From the NCBI GenBank assembly GCA_052318935.1, contig JBQRKO010000007.1: 64,000 nt of DNA. One strand, given 5' to 3'. The DNA comes from Niallia sp052318935 (lineage in GTDB: Bacteria > Bacillota > Bacilli > Bacillales > Cytobacillaceae). The notes under the pieces are model-generated. The model made no database searches, was not told where the DNA came from, and was given only the letters and a program-made list of their open reading frames with translations. Positions 53,674 through 62,909 of the stretch are shown here, in pieces; the first letter of the stretch is position 1; each line of letters opens with the position of its first letter. The translations under genes were made by a program, and so were the position numbers.

Positions 53674-54570
53674 CTATTTTAATTTTCCATTAATCAAATC
53701 ATTCATATCATCCGGCAGAGGAACAGAGAAGGTTAGTTGTTTATACGTAATCGGATGAGTGAATTCAAGCTTTGCACAATGAAGCGCTTGTCTTTTGATT
53801 ATTTCCCTGCTGCCTCCATATAAATCGTCTCCTGCAAGCGGGTGACCTAAATAGGAAAGATGCACACGAATTTGGTGTGTTCTTCCTGTATCTAAACGAA
53901 GTTCCACAAAGGTAAAATCGGGATAGTAGTGACAAACTTTATAACGAGTTCGTGCAAATTGACCGTCGCTGCGAACCTCTCTTTTAATAATACTATCATC
54001 TTTACGACCAATAGGCTCTTCAATCACTCCTTCTGCTGCAGGCATTCTTCCTTCAGCAAAAGCGTTATATGTTCGCTTTATCTTGCCATCCTTTTGCTGC
54101 TTGCTTAAAAGATGATGGATATGTCTATGTTTTGCTATTAAAACAAGACCAGATGTATCTTTATCCAGCCTTGTCACAATATGAACAGTTGAATGGATTC
54201 CTTTTTCTCGGTAATAGCCAACCAATCCATTTGCCAAGCTTCCCGTCGGATGCTCTCTAGAAGGTATAGAGCTCATTCCATCCCTTTTATTAACTACAAG
54301 TAAAAAATCATCTTCGTAAAGGATATTAAGTGGAATATTTTCACCCTTTAACCCTTCGCTCGGGTCTTCCTGTGGAAATGTAACCATTAAAAGGTCGTGA
54401 TGCTGCAGTATATAGCGAACATTTTCTTCTTTATTATTAACCGTTATTTTACCACCCTTAAATTTTATTGCTGTTAATGCAATCTTTGAAATTTCTTTTT
54501 CTTTTAAAAAATCTTTAATAGTCGTTTCTTTCTCGTGTTCAGCAATTGACCATTGTAATCGAAATACCAC
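53674..54570 (-). CDS. yjbO: RluD-family pseudouridine synthase (YjbO)
   Basis: 298 residues. An S4-like N-terminal region precedes the catalytic motif VTRLDKDTSGLVLIAK (Asp about 143) and the RTHQIRVHLSYLGHPLAGD motif. Modifies uridines in rRNA or tRNA. Position next to nadK and sasB as in B. subtilis. Confidence 0.93.
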   Translation of the reverse strand: MVFRLQWSIAEHEKETTIKDFLKEKEISKIALTAIKFKGGKITVNNKEENVRYILQHHDLLMVTFPQEDPSEGLKGENIPLNILYEDDFLLVVNKRDGMSSIPSREHPTGSLANGLVGYYREKGIHSTVHIVTRLDKDTSGLVLIAKHRHIHHLLSKQQKDGKIKRTYNAFAEGRMPAAEGVIEEPIGRKDDSIIKREVRSDGQFARTRYKVCHYYPDFTFVELRLDTGRTHQIRVHLSYLGHPLAGDDLYGGSREIIKRQALHCAKLEFTHPITYKQLTFSVPLPDDMNDLINGKLK

Positions 54571-54594
54571 CTATATCTGCTCCTGTCATCACCA

Positions 54595-55395
54595 TTATTC
54601 TGAGATAAACGAATCATGCACCCTTTTCCAAAATGGGAATGGCCTATATCTCACAAACCGTATCTTCTCATCAGCAACGCGATATTGAATGGATTTTACA
54701 TCTTTATGCCCCAAAGTAAGATGGTCTATTGACAATTGGAAATTCTGGCCATTTAACGGTTTTAATACACATGTATGATGGGAAGGCAAAATTAACGGGG
54801 AACCAACCGTTCGAAATACACGGTTATTGATGGACGCCATTTCTGCTAGTTGCATCGCTTGAAGCGATGGATGTACAATTGCTCCCCCTAATGCTTTATT
54901 ATAAGCGGTGCTGCCTGACGGAGTAGAAATACATAGTCCATCTCCTCTAAATGTTTCAAAATGCTCTCCTCTTATTTCCACGTCCATCACAAAAGTACCA
55001 TCTGTCCTTTTTACAGTCGATTCATTTAACGCCAAATATCTCTCTTCTTTTCCTTCTTCATGATATTGAACAATTACCTCTAATAAAGGATACTCTACAT
55101 ACTGATTAGGATAAGGTGTTTTTGCTATTGCTAGTACGAGTTTTTCTAAATCATCTGGCGTCCAATCTGCATAAAAACCTAAATGTCCAGTATGCATACC
55201 AACAAATGCTGTTTTATCTAGACGGTTGCTATACCTGTGAAATGCATATAGTAGTGTACCATCTCCCCCAACAGATATGACAATGTCAGGCTCATCCTCA
55301 TCATATTCTTGATCAAAATCTAGCAAGTATGTTTTAATTATAGCTACTAATTTATCTGATTTTGAATCCCCTCTTGAGGTAACGGCAAATTTCAT
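54595..55395 (-). CDS. nadK: NAD kinase
   Basis: 266 residues with the GGDGTLLYAFH motif (about residues 44-54), the TGHLGFYADW loop and FRGDGLCISTPSGSTAYNK. Phosphorylates NAD to NADP with ATP or polyphosphate. Starts 37 bases after sasB. Corresponds to the PpnKA/YjbN paralogue by position. Confidence 0.94.
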   Translation of the reverse strand: MKFAVTSRGDSKSDKLVAIIKTYLLDFDQEYDEDEPDIVISVGGDGTLLYAFHRYSNRLDKTAFVGMHTGHLGFYADWTPDDLEKLVLAIAKTPYPNQYVEYPLLEVIVQYHEEGKEERYLALNESTVKRTDGTFVMDVEIRGEHFETFRGDGLCISTPSGSTAYNKALGGAIVHPSLQAMQLAEMASINNRVFRTVGSPLILPSHHTCVLKPLNGQNFQLSIDHLTLGHKDVKSIQYRVADEKIRFVRYRPFPFWKRVHDSFISE

Positions 55396-55432
55396 TTTAT
55401 GATAGCTCCTCTTTCACCATTTTAATGGCTTG

Positions 55433-56071
55433 CTATTTTTTACGATTATTTTTTATTTCCTTTTTACGATTAAAAAATGCTTGTGCTTCCTGTATTTCCC
55501 CACGAATTAAGGACATTTCCTTATCAAGACGAAACGCTGCTTCAGCAGCACTCTGCAATCTCATTTGAATGTCCTTTGGGAACTGGCCTTTATACTTATA
55601 ATTTAATGAATGTTCAATTGTTGCCCAAAAGTTCATTGCCAGTGTCCGAATTTGGATTTCCATCAGAATTCTTTTTTCCCCATCAATCATTTGAACAGGA
55701 TATGAAATCACAACATGATACGATCGATAGCCACTATCTTTTTTATGTAAAATATAATCTTTTTCTTCTACAATTTCAAAATCATTTCTTTTTCTTAATA
55801 ACTCTACTACTCTAATAATATCGTCAACAAATGGACACATCATACGCAGTCCCGCGATATCCTGCATCTCTGTTTCTAAATTCTCAAGAGAAATCTCTTT
55901 TTCATGGGCTTTTTCTAAAATACTTGCGATTGGTTTTACTCTTCCTGTTACAAATTCAATAGGAGAGTGTTCAACTTCTTCGTCAAATTGACTTCGCATT
56001 CCTTTTAATTTAACCTTCAGCTCATCAATCGCTTGTTTATAAGGGGCTAAAAACTGCTCCCAATGTTTCAT
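55433..56071 (-). CDS. sasB: Small alarmone (p)ppGpp synthetase (SasB/RelQ, YjbM)
   Basis: 212 residues of the RelA/SpoT synthetase domain only: DIAGLRMMCPFVDDI, DSGYRSYHVV and ILMEIQIRTLAMNFWATIEH. No hydrolase or regulatory domain. Length matches B. subtilis YjbM (211). ATG at 56071 is chosen accordingly. It makes (p)ppGpp in stress. Confidence 0.94.
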   Translation of the reverse strand: MKHWEQFLAPYKQAIDELKVKLKGMRSQFDEEVEHSPIEFVTGRVKPIASILEKAHEKEISLENLETEMQDIAGLRMMCPFVDDIIRVVELLRKRNDFEIVEEKDYILHKKDSGYRSYHVVISYPVQMIDGEKRILMEIQIRTLAMNFWATIEHSLNYKYKGQFPKDIQMRLQSAAEAAFRLDKEMSLIRGEIQEAQAFFNRKKEIKNNRKK

Positions 56072-56127
56072 GAATATAACACCCCAATTTTCAAAGGTTC
56101 TAATTATGTTATTGGTTGTAAAAAGGA

Positions 56128-56203
56128 TGTTCAAAAGATCACCAAATTAAAGCATCTAATCTCTTCGTTGGCTTGCTTCTAATTTGTTACCTTTATGCAC
56201 ACA
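56128..56203 (+). repeat. Class-1 element with internal deletion upstream of sasB
   Basis: Compared with the 16880-17024 copy read in reverse, the outer parts are kept (TGTTCAAAAG at the left, AATTTGTTACCTTTATGCACA at the right). The centre is lost between two TTGCTT sequences. It ends 33 bases before the yjbL end. Confidence 0.7.
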
Positions 56204-56235
56204 CTTAAAGCTTTTTCAGCAATGATCAAGCATGT

Positions 56236-56610
56236 CTATTTTTCAATAAATACTGCTCCCACTGCATTCTCCATTTCATCACCATAATTACTGTTTCCAT
56301 CAATATTTTCTACTAAATAATTTAGTTCTTCAAAAAATTGCTCTAATAAAACGTTATGACTTCCATTTGTTAAATAAACTGGCAAGTTTAACTCTTTACC
56401 TTCTTTCATTATATTCCACCATTTATTTTCAATCACTAAATAAACATAATAATCTTTTTCTTCTAATAAATAGATAAAGCTAAGCGCATCTGAATCTACG
56501 AGCATTTGTCCACTTGCTTTATAGCTATCAAGAAGAATAGATTCCTCTACTCTAAGTAAAAGTTCATTATCTATTATTTCCGAGTTCAATAGTTGTAATT
56601 TTTGATTCAT
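56236..56610 (-). CDS. yjbL: UPF0738 family protein YjbL
   Basis: 124 residues with no Cys, acidic. FIYLLEEKDYYVYLVIENKWW and AVGAVFIEK are conserved with YjbL. Function unknown. Same position in B. subtilis. Confidence 0.88.
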   Translation of the reverse strand: MNQKLQLLNSEIIDNELLLRVEESILLDSYKASGQMLVDSDALSFIYLLEEKDYYVYLVIENKWWNIMKEGKELNLPVYLTNGSHNVLLEQFFEELNYLVENIDGNSNYGDEMENAVGAVFIEK

Positions 56611-56702
56611 TTTTCACCCTCCATATAATGCCCTATTTTACCACATAGATTTAATTTCTCCTAAACATTGCAGTTACAAATGAACAAAGGGATAATAAAG
56701 AA

Positions 56703-56915
56703 AGACTGTTTTCTAAAAGTTTGTTGTTTTTGAATAAAATAATAAACATGGCTGAAGCACTGAGCAGCCTGAATACACGTAGACTCCTGCGGAAAAAGCG
56801 AGAAAGACAAGACCCCACAGGAGCATAGCGACGAGGAGGCTCGGCACTCGTCCGCGGAAAGCGAAGTGTATTCAGGCTGCGAGTTAAATAACAACAATCT
56901 ATACGAAAAGACCGT
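56703..56915 (+). mobile_element. Class-2 element between yjbL and yjbK
   Basis: 213 bases. The ends are GACTGTTTTC and GAAAAGACCG. The middle has GCAGCCTGAATACACGTAGA, GACCCCACAGGAGC and GTCCGCGGAAAGCGAAGTG. It fills almost the whole divergent yjbL-yjbK gap. Confidence 0.8.
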
Positions 56916-56978
56916 AAAGAGAAGAAAAAAATGGCCTTCATTTATTAAGGATTAAATGGGAAAAGAAAGGATTTTATT

Positions 56979-57557
56979 ATGTCGCAAAATATCGAAATTG
57001 AATTTAAGAATATGTTAACAAAACAAGAATATTTATCTTTAATTGAATATTTCCAAATAGATGAAAAAGATTTTTTCCAACAAGAAAATCACTATTTTGA
57101 TACCTCCGATTTTTTACTAAAACAACAAAAATCAGCTCTAAGAATTCGAAAAAAACAAGATGCCTATGAATTAACATTAAAACAGCCACATAAAGAAGGA
57201 TTACTTGAAACGAATAAACTGCTGACAAAAGAAGAAAGTGATATTATTTTTCAAACTGGCAAGATAAACTTCGAACCATTTGTATCCATTTTATTAGGAA
57301 TGAATATCAATCCGGATAAAATCTGCTACTTTGGTTCCTTAACAACCGTAAGAGCAGAAAAAGAATTTGGAAATGGTTTACTCGTTTTAGATCATAGTTT
57401 TTATTTAAACGAAGAAGATTATGAGTTAGAATATGAGGTAAGTGACGCTAAAGAAGGACAAGTTTATTTCGAGAAGTTATTACAATCCTGTCAAATACCT
57501 AAACGCAAAACGAAAAATAAAGTACAGCGGTTTTATTTAAAAAAGTATGAACAATAA
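56979..57557 (+). CDS. yjbK: CYTH-domain protein (YjbK, triphosphate tunnel family)
   Basis: 192 residues. The E-x-E-x-K signature is IEIEFK (residues 5-10), and R/K residues line later strands (LRIRKKQDAYELTLKQPH). Family members hydrolyse triphosphates or make cAMP; in B. subtilis the role is not settled. SD GAAAGGA. Confidence 0.93.
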   Translation: MSQNIEIEFKNMLTKQEYLSLIEYFQIDEKDFFQQENHYFDTSDFLLKQQKSALRIRKKQDAYELTLKQPHKEGLLETNKLLTKEESDIIFQTGKINFEPFVSILLGMNINPDKICYFGSLTTVRAEKEFGNGLLVLDHSFYLNEEDYELEYEVSDAKEGQVYFEKLLQSCQIPKRKTKNKVQRFYLKKYEQ

Positions 57558-57610
57558 GAAAAGTGGAAGCGCCGGCACTAGTACATCCTGTACGTCGAAG
57601 CTAGACAGTC
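57557..57610 (+). repeat. Class-3 repeat, short copy
   Basis: AAAAGTGGAAGCGCCGGCAC, ACATCCTGTACGTCG, GAAGCTAGACA: the two ends of a class-3 element joined with the middle deleted. Confidence 0.65.
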
Positions 57611-57647
57611 AAGACAAATAACTTCATGATAGCAATGGAGGAAGTTC

Positions 57648-58262
57648 ATGAGAATTGATACATTAAAAGTGATGCTTGAATTACAAGCACTGCAAAACTT
57701 TACATCAGAAAATTCAACTAGCTCTACCGGCTCTCTTTTCCAGGAATTATTAAGCACAGTATCTTCTTCAGACAATGCTTTATTTGCAAACAATAGAAAT
57801 AGCAATACATCTAATTCTGCAGCGATTTCAGCAAATGCTGCTACCTATTTGCTTCCGAAAAGTTTAACAAAACTTAACGAAACAGTAAATGATTTTCAAG
57901 ATATTATAAAAAAAGCGGCAGCGACTTATAATGTTCCGGAAAAACTGATCAGCTCCGTTATTAAAGTAGAATCTAATAATAATCCAAACGCAACAAGTTA
58001 TGCAGGTGCCTCAGGATTAATGCAGTTAATGCCACATACAGCAAAATCTTTAGGGGTTAATAATGTTTATAGTCCGACAGAAAATATTATGGGCGGAACT
58101 AAATATTTAAAACAACTATTGACAAAATATAACGGTGACATCGAGTTGGCACTTGCAGCGTATAATGCAGGACCAGGAAATGTAGATAAATATGGAGGTT
58201 TACCACCATTTAAAGAAACACAGAACTATGTTGCTAAAGTAAAGCAACACTTCTTAGTTTAA
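57648..58262 (+). CDS. yjbJ: Lytic transglycosylase, SLT family (YjbJ)
   Basis: 204 residues. A Ser/Asn-rich N-terminus lacks a typical signal peptide. The SLT domain spans ~85-200 with the catalytic Glu in VIKVESNNNPNA, ASGLMQLMP and ELALAAYNAGPGNVDKYGG. It cleaves peptidoglycan. SD AATGGAGGAAG. Confidence 0.93.
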   Translation: MRIDTLKVMLELQALQNFTSENSTSSTGSLFQELLSTVSSSDNALFANNRNSNTSNSAAISANAATYLLPKSLTKLNETVNDFQDIIKKAAATYNVPEKLISSVIKVESNNNPNATSYAGASGLMQLMPHTAKSLGVNNVYSPTENIMGGTKYLKQLLTKYNGDIELALAAYNAGPGNVDKYGGLPPFKETQNYVAKVKQHFLV

Positions 58263-58292
58263 CGGTTCCTACGGTTATAATTGCACACAAAG

Positions 58293-58327
58293 AAATGTCC
58301 GTTGTTTTTAACAGTGGGCATTTTTTT
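58293..58327 (+). terminator. Terminator after yjbJ
   Basis: AAATGTCC-GTTG / CAGT-GGGCATTT stem followed by seven T residues. Confidence 0.8.
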
Positions 58328-58512
58328 GAAAAAAAATCATGAGAATATTCCATATACAGCGAATGTATTGAACCAATTTATATTCCTTTACAAGCTATTT
58401 ATTTGTACAATTATTTCGGCATTGTTAAAATATATAGGAATAGTAGTTGGGCAATTATCGCGATATTATAAATGATGATAAAAAATACATGTATGCATAA
58501 AGGAGTTTTTTG

Positions 58513-58920
58513 ATGGTCGAGAAAATGCCCACACCTTTTGAAGTTATTGGTGAACACACATTAAGCAAACTCATAGATGCTTTTTATAAGCGTGTAGGTC
58601 AACACCCTGATCTAGCTCCTATCTTCCCAAATGACTTAACAGAAACGGCTCGCAAACAGAAGCAATTTATGACCCAATATTTAGGAGGCCCTCCTCTTTA
58701 CACAGCGGAGCATGGTCACCCAATGTTAAGGGCAAGACACTTACCATTTACCATTACGGAAAAGCATGCTCATGCTTGGCTAGCATGCATGCATGCTGCA
58801 ATGGAAGAAATACAATTAGATCCAACTATCCGCGAAGGACTTTTTTCAAGACTTGCTTTAACAGCAAAACACATGATTAATTCGGAGGAAAATGAAAATA
58901 AAAAAGGTGATTACTCGTGA
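58513..58920 (+). CDS. yjbI: Truncated hemoglobin (YjbI)
   Basis: 135 residues, group II truncated globin: FPNDLTETARKQKQFMTQYL and LRARHLPFTI (proximal His region), with GGPPLYTAEHGHP. ATG at 58513 follows AAAGGAG. It overlaps spxH by GTGA, suggesting joint function in redox stress. Confidence 0.93.
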   Translation: MVEKMPTPFEVIGEHTLSKLIDAFYKRVGQHPDLAPIFPNDLTETARKQKQFMTQYLGGPPLYTAEHGHPMLRARHLPFTITEKHAHAWLACMHAAMEEIQLDPTIREGLFSRLALTAKHMINSEENENKKGDYS

Positions 58921-59792
58921 TTGAAAAAGAATTGTCTACATCCAACCCGAACACAACCTATGAAATTTGCCATGACAGCAAACCACTTGAAATTTATATG
59001 TTTATTGATCCATTATGTCCTGAGTGTTGGGCGTTAGAACCGATAATAAAAAAGCTGCAAATAGAATATGGAAGATATTTTTCTCTAAAGCATGTATTAA
59101 GCGGCAGTCTCACTTCGTTAAATCTATGCAGAAAAACCAAATATAAAAGTATTGCGGAGTTATGGGAAAAAACGGCTAGTCGATCTGGAATGTCCTGTGA
59201 TGGATCTGTTTGGCTGGAGAATCCAATACTATCTCCCTATCTTGCCTCTATTGCACTTAAAGCAGCCGAGCTGCAAGGGCGAAGATCTGGCATTCGTTTT
59301 TTACGGAAATTGCAGGAACTCCTTTTCCTCGAAAAACAAAATGTTGCGACATTCGATGTGTTAAAAAATTGTGCAAAAAGTGTCGGCCTTGATGTAATGG
59401 AATTTGTTGCAGATATTCATTCTGAAAGTGCTGCAAAAGCTTTTCAATGTGATTTAAAAATTACATCAGAAATGGAAGTAACCGAAATTCCTACACTTGT
59501 CTTTTTTAATGAAAATATTGAGGAAGAAGGCATTAAAATTACCGGTTATTATCCATATGAAATATATGTTCAAATAATGGAGGAAATGCTGCAAACGGCT
59601 CCGGAAAAGGCAGATCCACCTCCGTTAGAGAACTTTTTACAATGTTTTAATTTTGTTGCATCGAAGGAATTATCCGTTGTATATAATAAATCGATTCAAG
59701 AAATAGAAAAAGAAATGAAGAAGCTTCAATTAAAACAATTAGTGGAACAAATACCTGCAAAGTACGGCATGTTTTGGAAGTATGTTAAATAA
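58917..59792 (+). CDS. spxH: Spx-degradation adaptor SpxH (YjbH)
   Basis: 291 residues: DsbA-like domain with LCPECWALEP (Cys34, Cys37) and an extra helical part. SpxH presents the regulator Spx to ClpXP. Starts with GTG, SD AAAAGGTGA. The N-terminal His/Cys-rich zinc-binding stretch common in this family is represented only by CH near residue 18. Confidence 0.93.
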   Translation: MIEKELSTSNPNTTYEICHDSKPLEIYMFIDPLCPECWALEPIIKKLQIEYGRYFSLKHVLSGSLTSLNLCRKTKYKSIAELWEKTASRSGMSCDGSVWLENPILSPYLASIALKAAELQGRRSGIRFLRKLQELLFLEKQNVATFDVLKNCAKSVGLDVMEFVADIHSESAAKAFQCDLKITSEMEVTEIPTLVFFNENIEEEGIKITGYYPYEIYVQIMEEMLQTAPEKADPPPLENFLQCFNFVASKELSVVYNKSIQEIEKEMKKLQLKQLVEQIPAKYGMFWKYVK

Positions 59793-60228
59793 ATTTGGTT
59801 TATCAGATAAGAATCTCCCTCAACCTGATAGAAAATGAATAGGTAGAATAAAAGGATACTCATGCCCTATAAAAAATACGTACAGCTTTCATTATATTTA
59901 TAAAATTATTTTTACAATGAGTATATCCATTTGGGGAATAAAATAAAAAAGGGCTTGCTGTCTCAAGGCAAGGCCTTTTTTATCGTTATAAACAAAGGGG
60001 ATGGGAGAAATTTTCCACGATCAAACAAAGGGGTATAAGTTTGTTTGTGACAAATTTCACAATTAAACATTATCATAACTATATAGATAACATCAAGCAA
60101 ATTAAGTTATTATTCATAAAATAGACAAATTTAACTTTTGGCTTGTTTTTGTATTTATTCATATCAGGAAATTTATATACATATAGTAGTTTTAATCATC
60201 ATTCCTTTTCCCGAAAGGAGCAAATTTT
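59793..60228. other. Intergenic region after spxH
   Basis: No gene seen. It holds the hairpin terminator at 59945-59981, a direct repeat AAACAAAGGGG (at about 59992 and 60026), and an inverted pair GGATACTCAT / ATGAGTATATCC (59864 and 59921). Confidence 0.5.
59945..59981 (+). terminator. Terminator after spxH
   Basis: AAAAAGGGCTTGC pairs with GCAAGGCCTTTTT, followed by T. Confidence 0.75.
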
Positions 60229-60405
60229 ATGAAAAAAATTGTGCTATTTGTTTTTGTATTATTTATTGCTTTTTGTTTTGGATTAAATATATTGGGATTA
60301 ATGAATCTATTTCCCCTTTTTATCAGTTCCCCATTACTGTTTTTATCCTTATTCCTATTTATTGCTTTTTTAAATAATCGGAAAAAGTTTAAAGGCTTTT
60401 ATTAA
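60229..60405 (+). CDS. 58-residue membrane protein
   Basis: ATG at 60229 after GAAAGGAG. Two hydrophobic segments (KKIVLFVFVLFIAFCFGLN and PLLFLSLFLFIAFL) with a basic end NNRKKFKGFY. No homologue recognised. A class-3/class-2-like repeat begins immediately after the stop. Confidence 0.6.
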   Translation: MKKIVLFVFVLFIAFCFGLNILGLMNLFPLFISSPLLFLSLFLFIAFLNNRKKFKGFY

Positions 60406-60650
60406 GAAAAGCGGATGCGCCTTGATCCATCTAACTTCAAACGTCTTATTCTTATCTTTTAGGCTATGTTAAAGCTCATTGTTGATTTTTGCACTATGTT
60501 GATCTTCGTTCCAGGCGTGAGACTCCTGCGGGAAAAGCGAGTTAGAGGGAGACCCCACAGGCGCACAGCGCCGAGGAAGCTCCCGGACCGCCCGCGGAAA
60601 GCGAACGCCTGAAGCGGAAATCAACAGGCAAGTTTAACAAAACCCTCTTT
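60406..60650 (+). repeat. Class-3 fragment and class-2-like GC-rich element
   Basis: AAAAGCGGATGCGCCTTGAT (class-3 start) is followed by a GC-rich element (about 60478-60646) with GTGAGACTCCTGCGGG, GACCCCACAGGCGC and CCGCCCGCGGAAAGCGAACG. It shares the core of class 2 but has different outer ends. Confidence 0.65.
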
Positions 60651-60652
60651 TA

Positions 60653-60691
60653 AAAAAAGCATGTGAGATTGTTGTATCTCACATGCTTTTT
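60653..60691 (-). terminator. Terminator after pepF
   Basis: AAAAGCATGTGAGAT and ATCTCACATGCTTTT form a perfect stem with a T run on the minus strand. Confidence 0.88.
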
Positions 60692-60707
60692 GTTTGTCGA
60701 CAATCAC

Positions 60708-62525
60708 TTATGATAATAAGCTTTCCAATTCCGTAAGCTTTTCTTCAAATACTTTACATGCATCAATAATCGGCGTTTTGCTCGTCATATCCACCCCAGC
60801 TTTTTTCAACACTTCAATTGGATAATCCGAACTGCCCGCTTTTAAGAAATCGATATATCGATCCACTGCTGGCTTTCCTTCTTCTAGGATTTGTTTGCTT
60901 AATGCTGTTGCTGCACTAAAGCCAGTTGCATACTGATATACGTAATAATTGTAATAGAAATGAGGAATTCTTGACCATTCTAACCCTATTTCTTTATCAA
61001 TAGTAATATCTTCTTCCCCAAAGTATTTTTGATTTAATTTATAGTATTCTTCTGTATATAAATCAGCCGTCAACGCTTCGTTATTTTGTGCTTTCACATG
61101 AATTAAATGCTCAAATTCAGCAAACATTGTTTGGCGGAATACGGTTGCTCTAAAACCTTCTAAATAATGATTTAATAAGTAAATGCGCTTTTGTTCATCA
61201 TCAATTGTTTTTAATAAATAATCGTTTAATAATGCCTCATTGCAAGTAGAAGCAACTTCTGCAACAAAGATAGAATAGTTTCCATACGGATAAGGTTGTG
61301 TTTTTCTTGTATAGTAGCTATGAACGGAATGTCCAAATTCATGTGCAAGTGTAAATAGGTTATTTACATTATCTTGCCAGTTCATTAAAATATATGGATT
61401 TGTGCCATATGCTCCAGAAGAATAGGCTCCGCTTCTTTTCCCTTTATTCTCCTGAACATCTACCCAGCGATTTTCAAATCCTTCTTTTAGAATAGATGTA
61501 TACTCTTCACCAAGCGGTGCAAGCCCTTTAATCACTAAATCTTTTGCTTCCTCATAGCTGATTTCCATTTTTACATCTTTAACTAGTGGTGTATAAAGAT
61601 CATACATATGCAGTTCTTCTACACCAAGGACTTTTTTGCGAAGTTTAATATAACGATGTAATAATGGCAAATATTCATTAATGGTCTCCACTAGATTTTC
61701 ATATACTTGTTCTGGAATGTTATTTCCCGCAAGTGCCGCATGACGTGGGGAATCATACTGTCGTATTTTCGCATTAAACGCATGGTTTTTTACGTTGCCT
61801 GTTAATGTCGATGCAAATGTATTTTTAAATTTGCCATATGTATCATACACTGCTTTAAAAGCATCATGACGTACACGCTGATCTCCACTCTCTAAAAAAC
61901 GAGAATATCTTCCATGAGTAACCTCTACTTCTTCTCCATTTTCATCCTTGATACTTGGAAATTCTAAATCTGCATTATTTAACATGCCAAATGTGTTGCT
62001 AGATGCATTTAACACTTCTGATGCTTGTGCAAGCAATGCTTCTTGATCTGCCGATAGTACATGAGGACGCTGCAAATTGATTTCTTCCAACGCTTTTTCG
62101 TATAATTTTAATTCTTTCTTATCTTCTAAAAAGCGTTTAATACTTTCTTCCTCAATGGATAAAATTTCCGGAACGATATAGGCTAATGCACCAGCAGCAT
62201 GAGCATAAAGGTTTTTAATTCGGCTATCAAATCCTTGATAAAAGCTATTGGTTGTATCCTGGTCATAACGCATATGTGCATATGTATACAACTTTTCTAA
62301 ACGACTTAATAATGCATCTTGATAAGCGAGCGCATTGTATAAAGTGTCCGCTCCTTCTGACAGCTTACCTTGATATTCAACTGCTTGTTCAGAAAGTTTT
62401 TTTACTTCGTCGAATTCTTTCTCCCACTCTTCATCTGTAGAAAAAATATCCTCTAATCTCCATGTGTCTTCAATAGAAACCTCGCTTCGCTGCGGTAACT
62501 TTTTTACGGTTGTTTCACTTGTCAT
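60708..62525 (-). CDS. pepF: Oligoendopeptidase F
   Basis: 605 residues, M3 zinc peptidase with HEFGH (about 395-399) and the downstream Glu ligand in FVAEVASTCNEALL. Cytoplasmic peptidase that acts on short peptides; in B. subtilis linked to sporulation peptides. ATG at 62525 follows GGGGGA. Located between coiA and spxH as in B. subtilis yjbG. Confidence 0.95.
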   Translation of the reverse strand: MTSETTVKKLPQRSEVSIEDTWRLEDIFSTDEEWEKEFDEVKKLSEQAVEYQGKLSEGADTLYNALAYQDALLSRLEKLYTYAHMRYDQDTTNSFYQGFDSRIKNLYAHAAGALAYIVPEILSIEEESIKRFLEDKKELKLYEKALEEINLQRPHVLSADQEALLAQASEVLNASSNTFGMLNNADLEFPSIKDENGEEVEVTHGRYSRFLESGDQRVRHDAFKAVYDTYGKFKNTFASTLTGNVKNHAFNAKIRQYDSPRHAALAGNNIPEQVYENLVETINEYLPLLHRYIKLRKKVLGVEELHMYDLYTPLVKDVKMEISYEEAKDLVIKGLAPLGEEYTSILKEGFENRWVDVQENKGKRSGAYSSGAYGTNPYILMNWQDNVNNLFTLAHEFGHSVHSYYTRKTQPYPYGNYSIFVAEVASTCNEALLNDYLLKTIDDEQKRIYLLNHYLEGFRATVFRQTMFAEFEHLIHVKAQNNEALTADLYTEEYYKLNQKYFGEEDITIDKEIGLEWSRIPHFYYNYYVYQYATGFSAATALSKQILEEGKPAVDRYIDFLKAGSSDYPIEVLKKAGVDMTSKTPIIDACKVFEEKLTELESLLS

Positions 62526-62583
62526 AATTAAATCCCCCAATTCTTTATTTAAGAAGAAGTATAAAATTTTTCAACTTAGATGA

Positions 62584-62798
62584 GTGTCTAGCTCCAGCGC
62601 CCTATCGACTTCAACGCTTCCCTCACCTCGTCTACGATAAGTCAACTTCGATTCGCCATTCGGCTCATCGTGTTTCCTTTATCTCTGTAAAAGTACACAA
62701 TCTAAAACCGCCACGTCCTGTGGCAACGATTGTGTGATCCACATCCTGTGGAACTCATCTTTTTCAGTCGATGAGCAAGGGCGCTTCCGCTTTTCTAA
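62584..62798 (-). repeat. Class-3 repeat between pepF and coiA
   Basis: Reverse orientation: TGTCTAGCTCCAGCGCC at one end and GGGCGCTTCCGCTTTT at the other. Inside are the modules CCACGTCCTGTGGCAACG and CACATCCTGTGGAAC, as in the copy at 53391. Confidence 0.75.
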
Positions 62799-62909
62799 TA
62801 ATACGAAAATTTATTCATTAATTATTCTATTATATGCCTAATAAATCCTGCCTATTTATAAACTTTTTCAGAAGCTACGGTTATCATATGTCATAGTCTG
62901 TCTTTTTAT

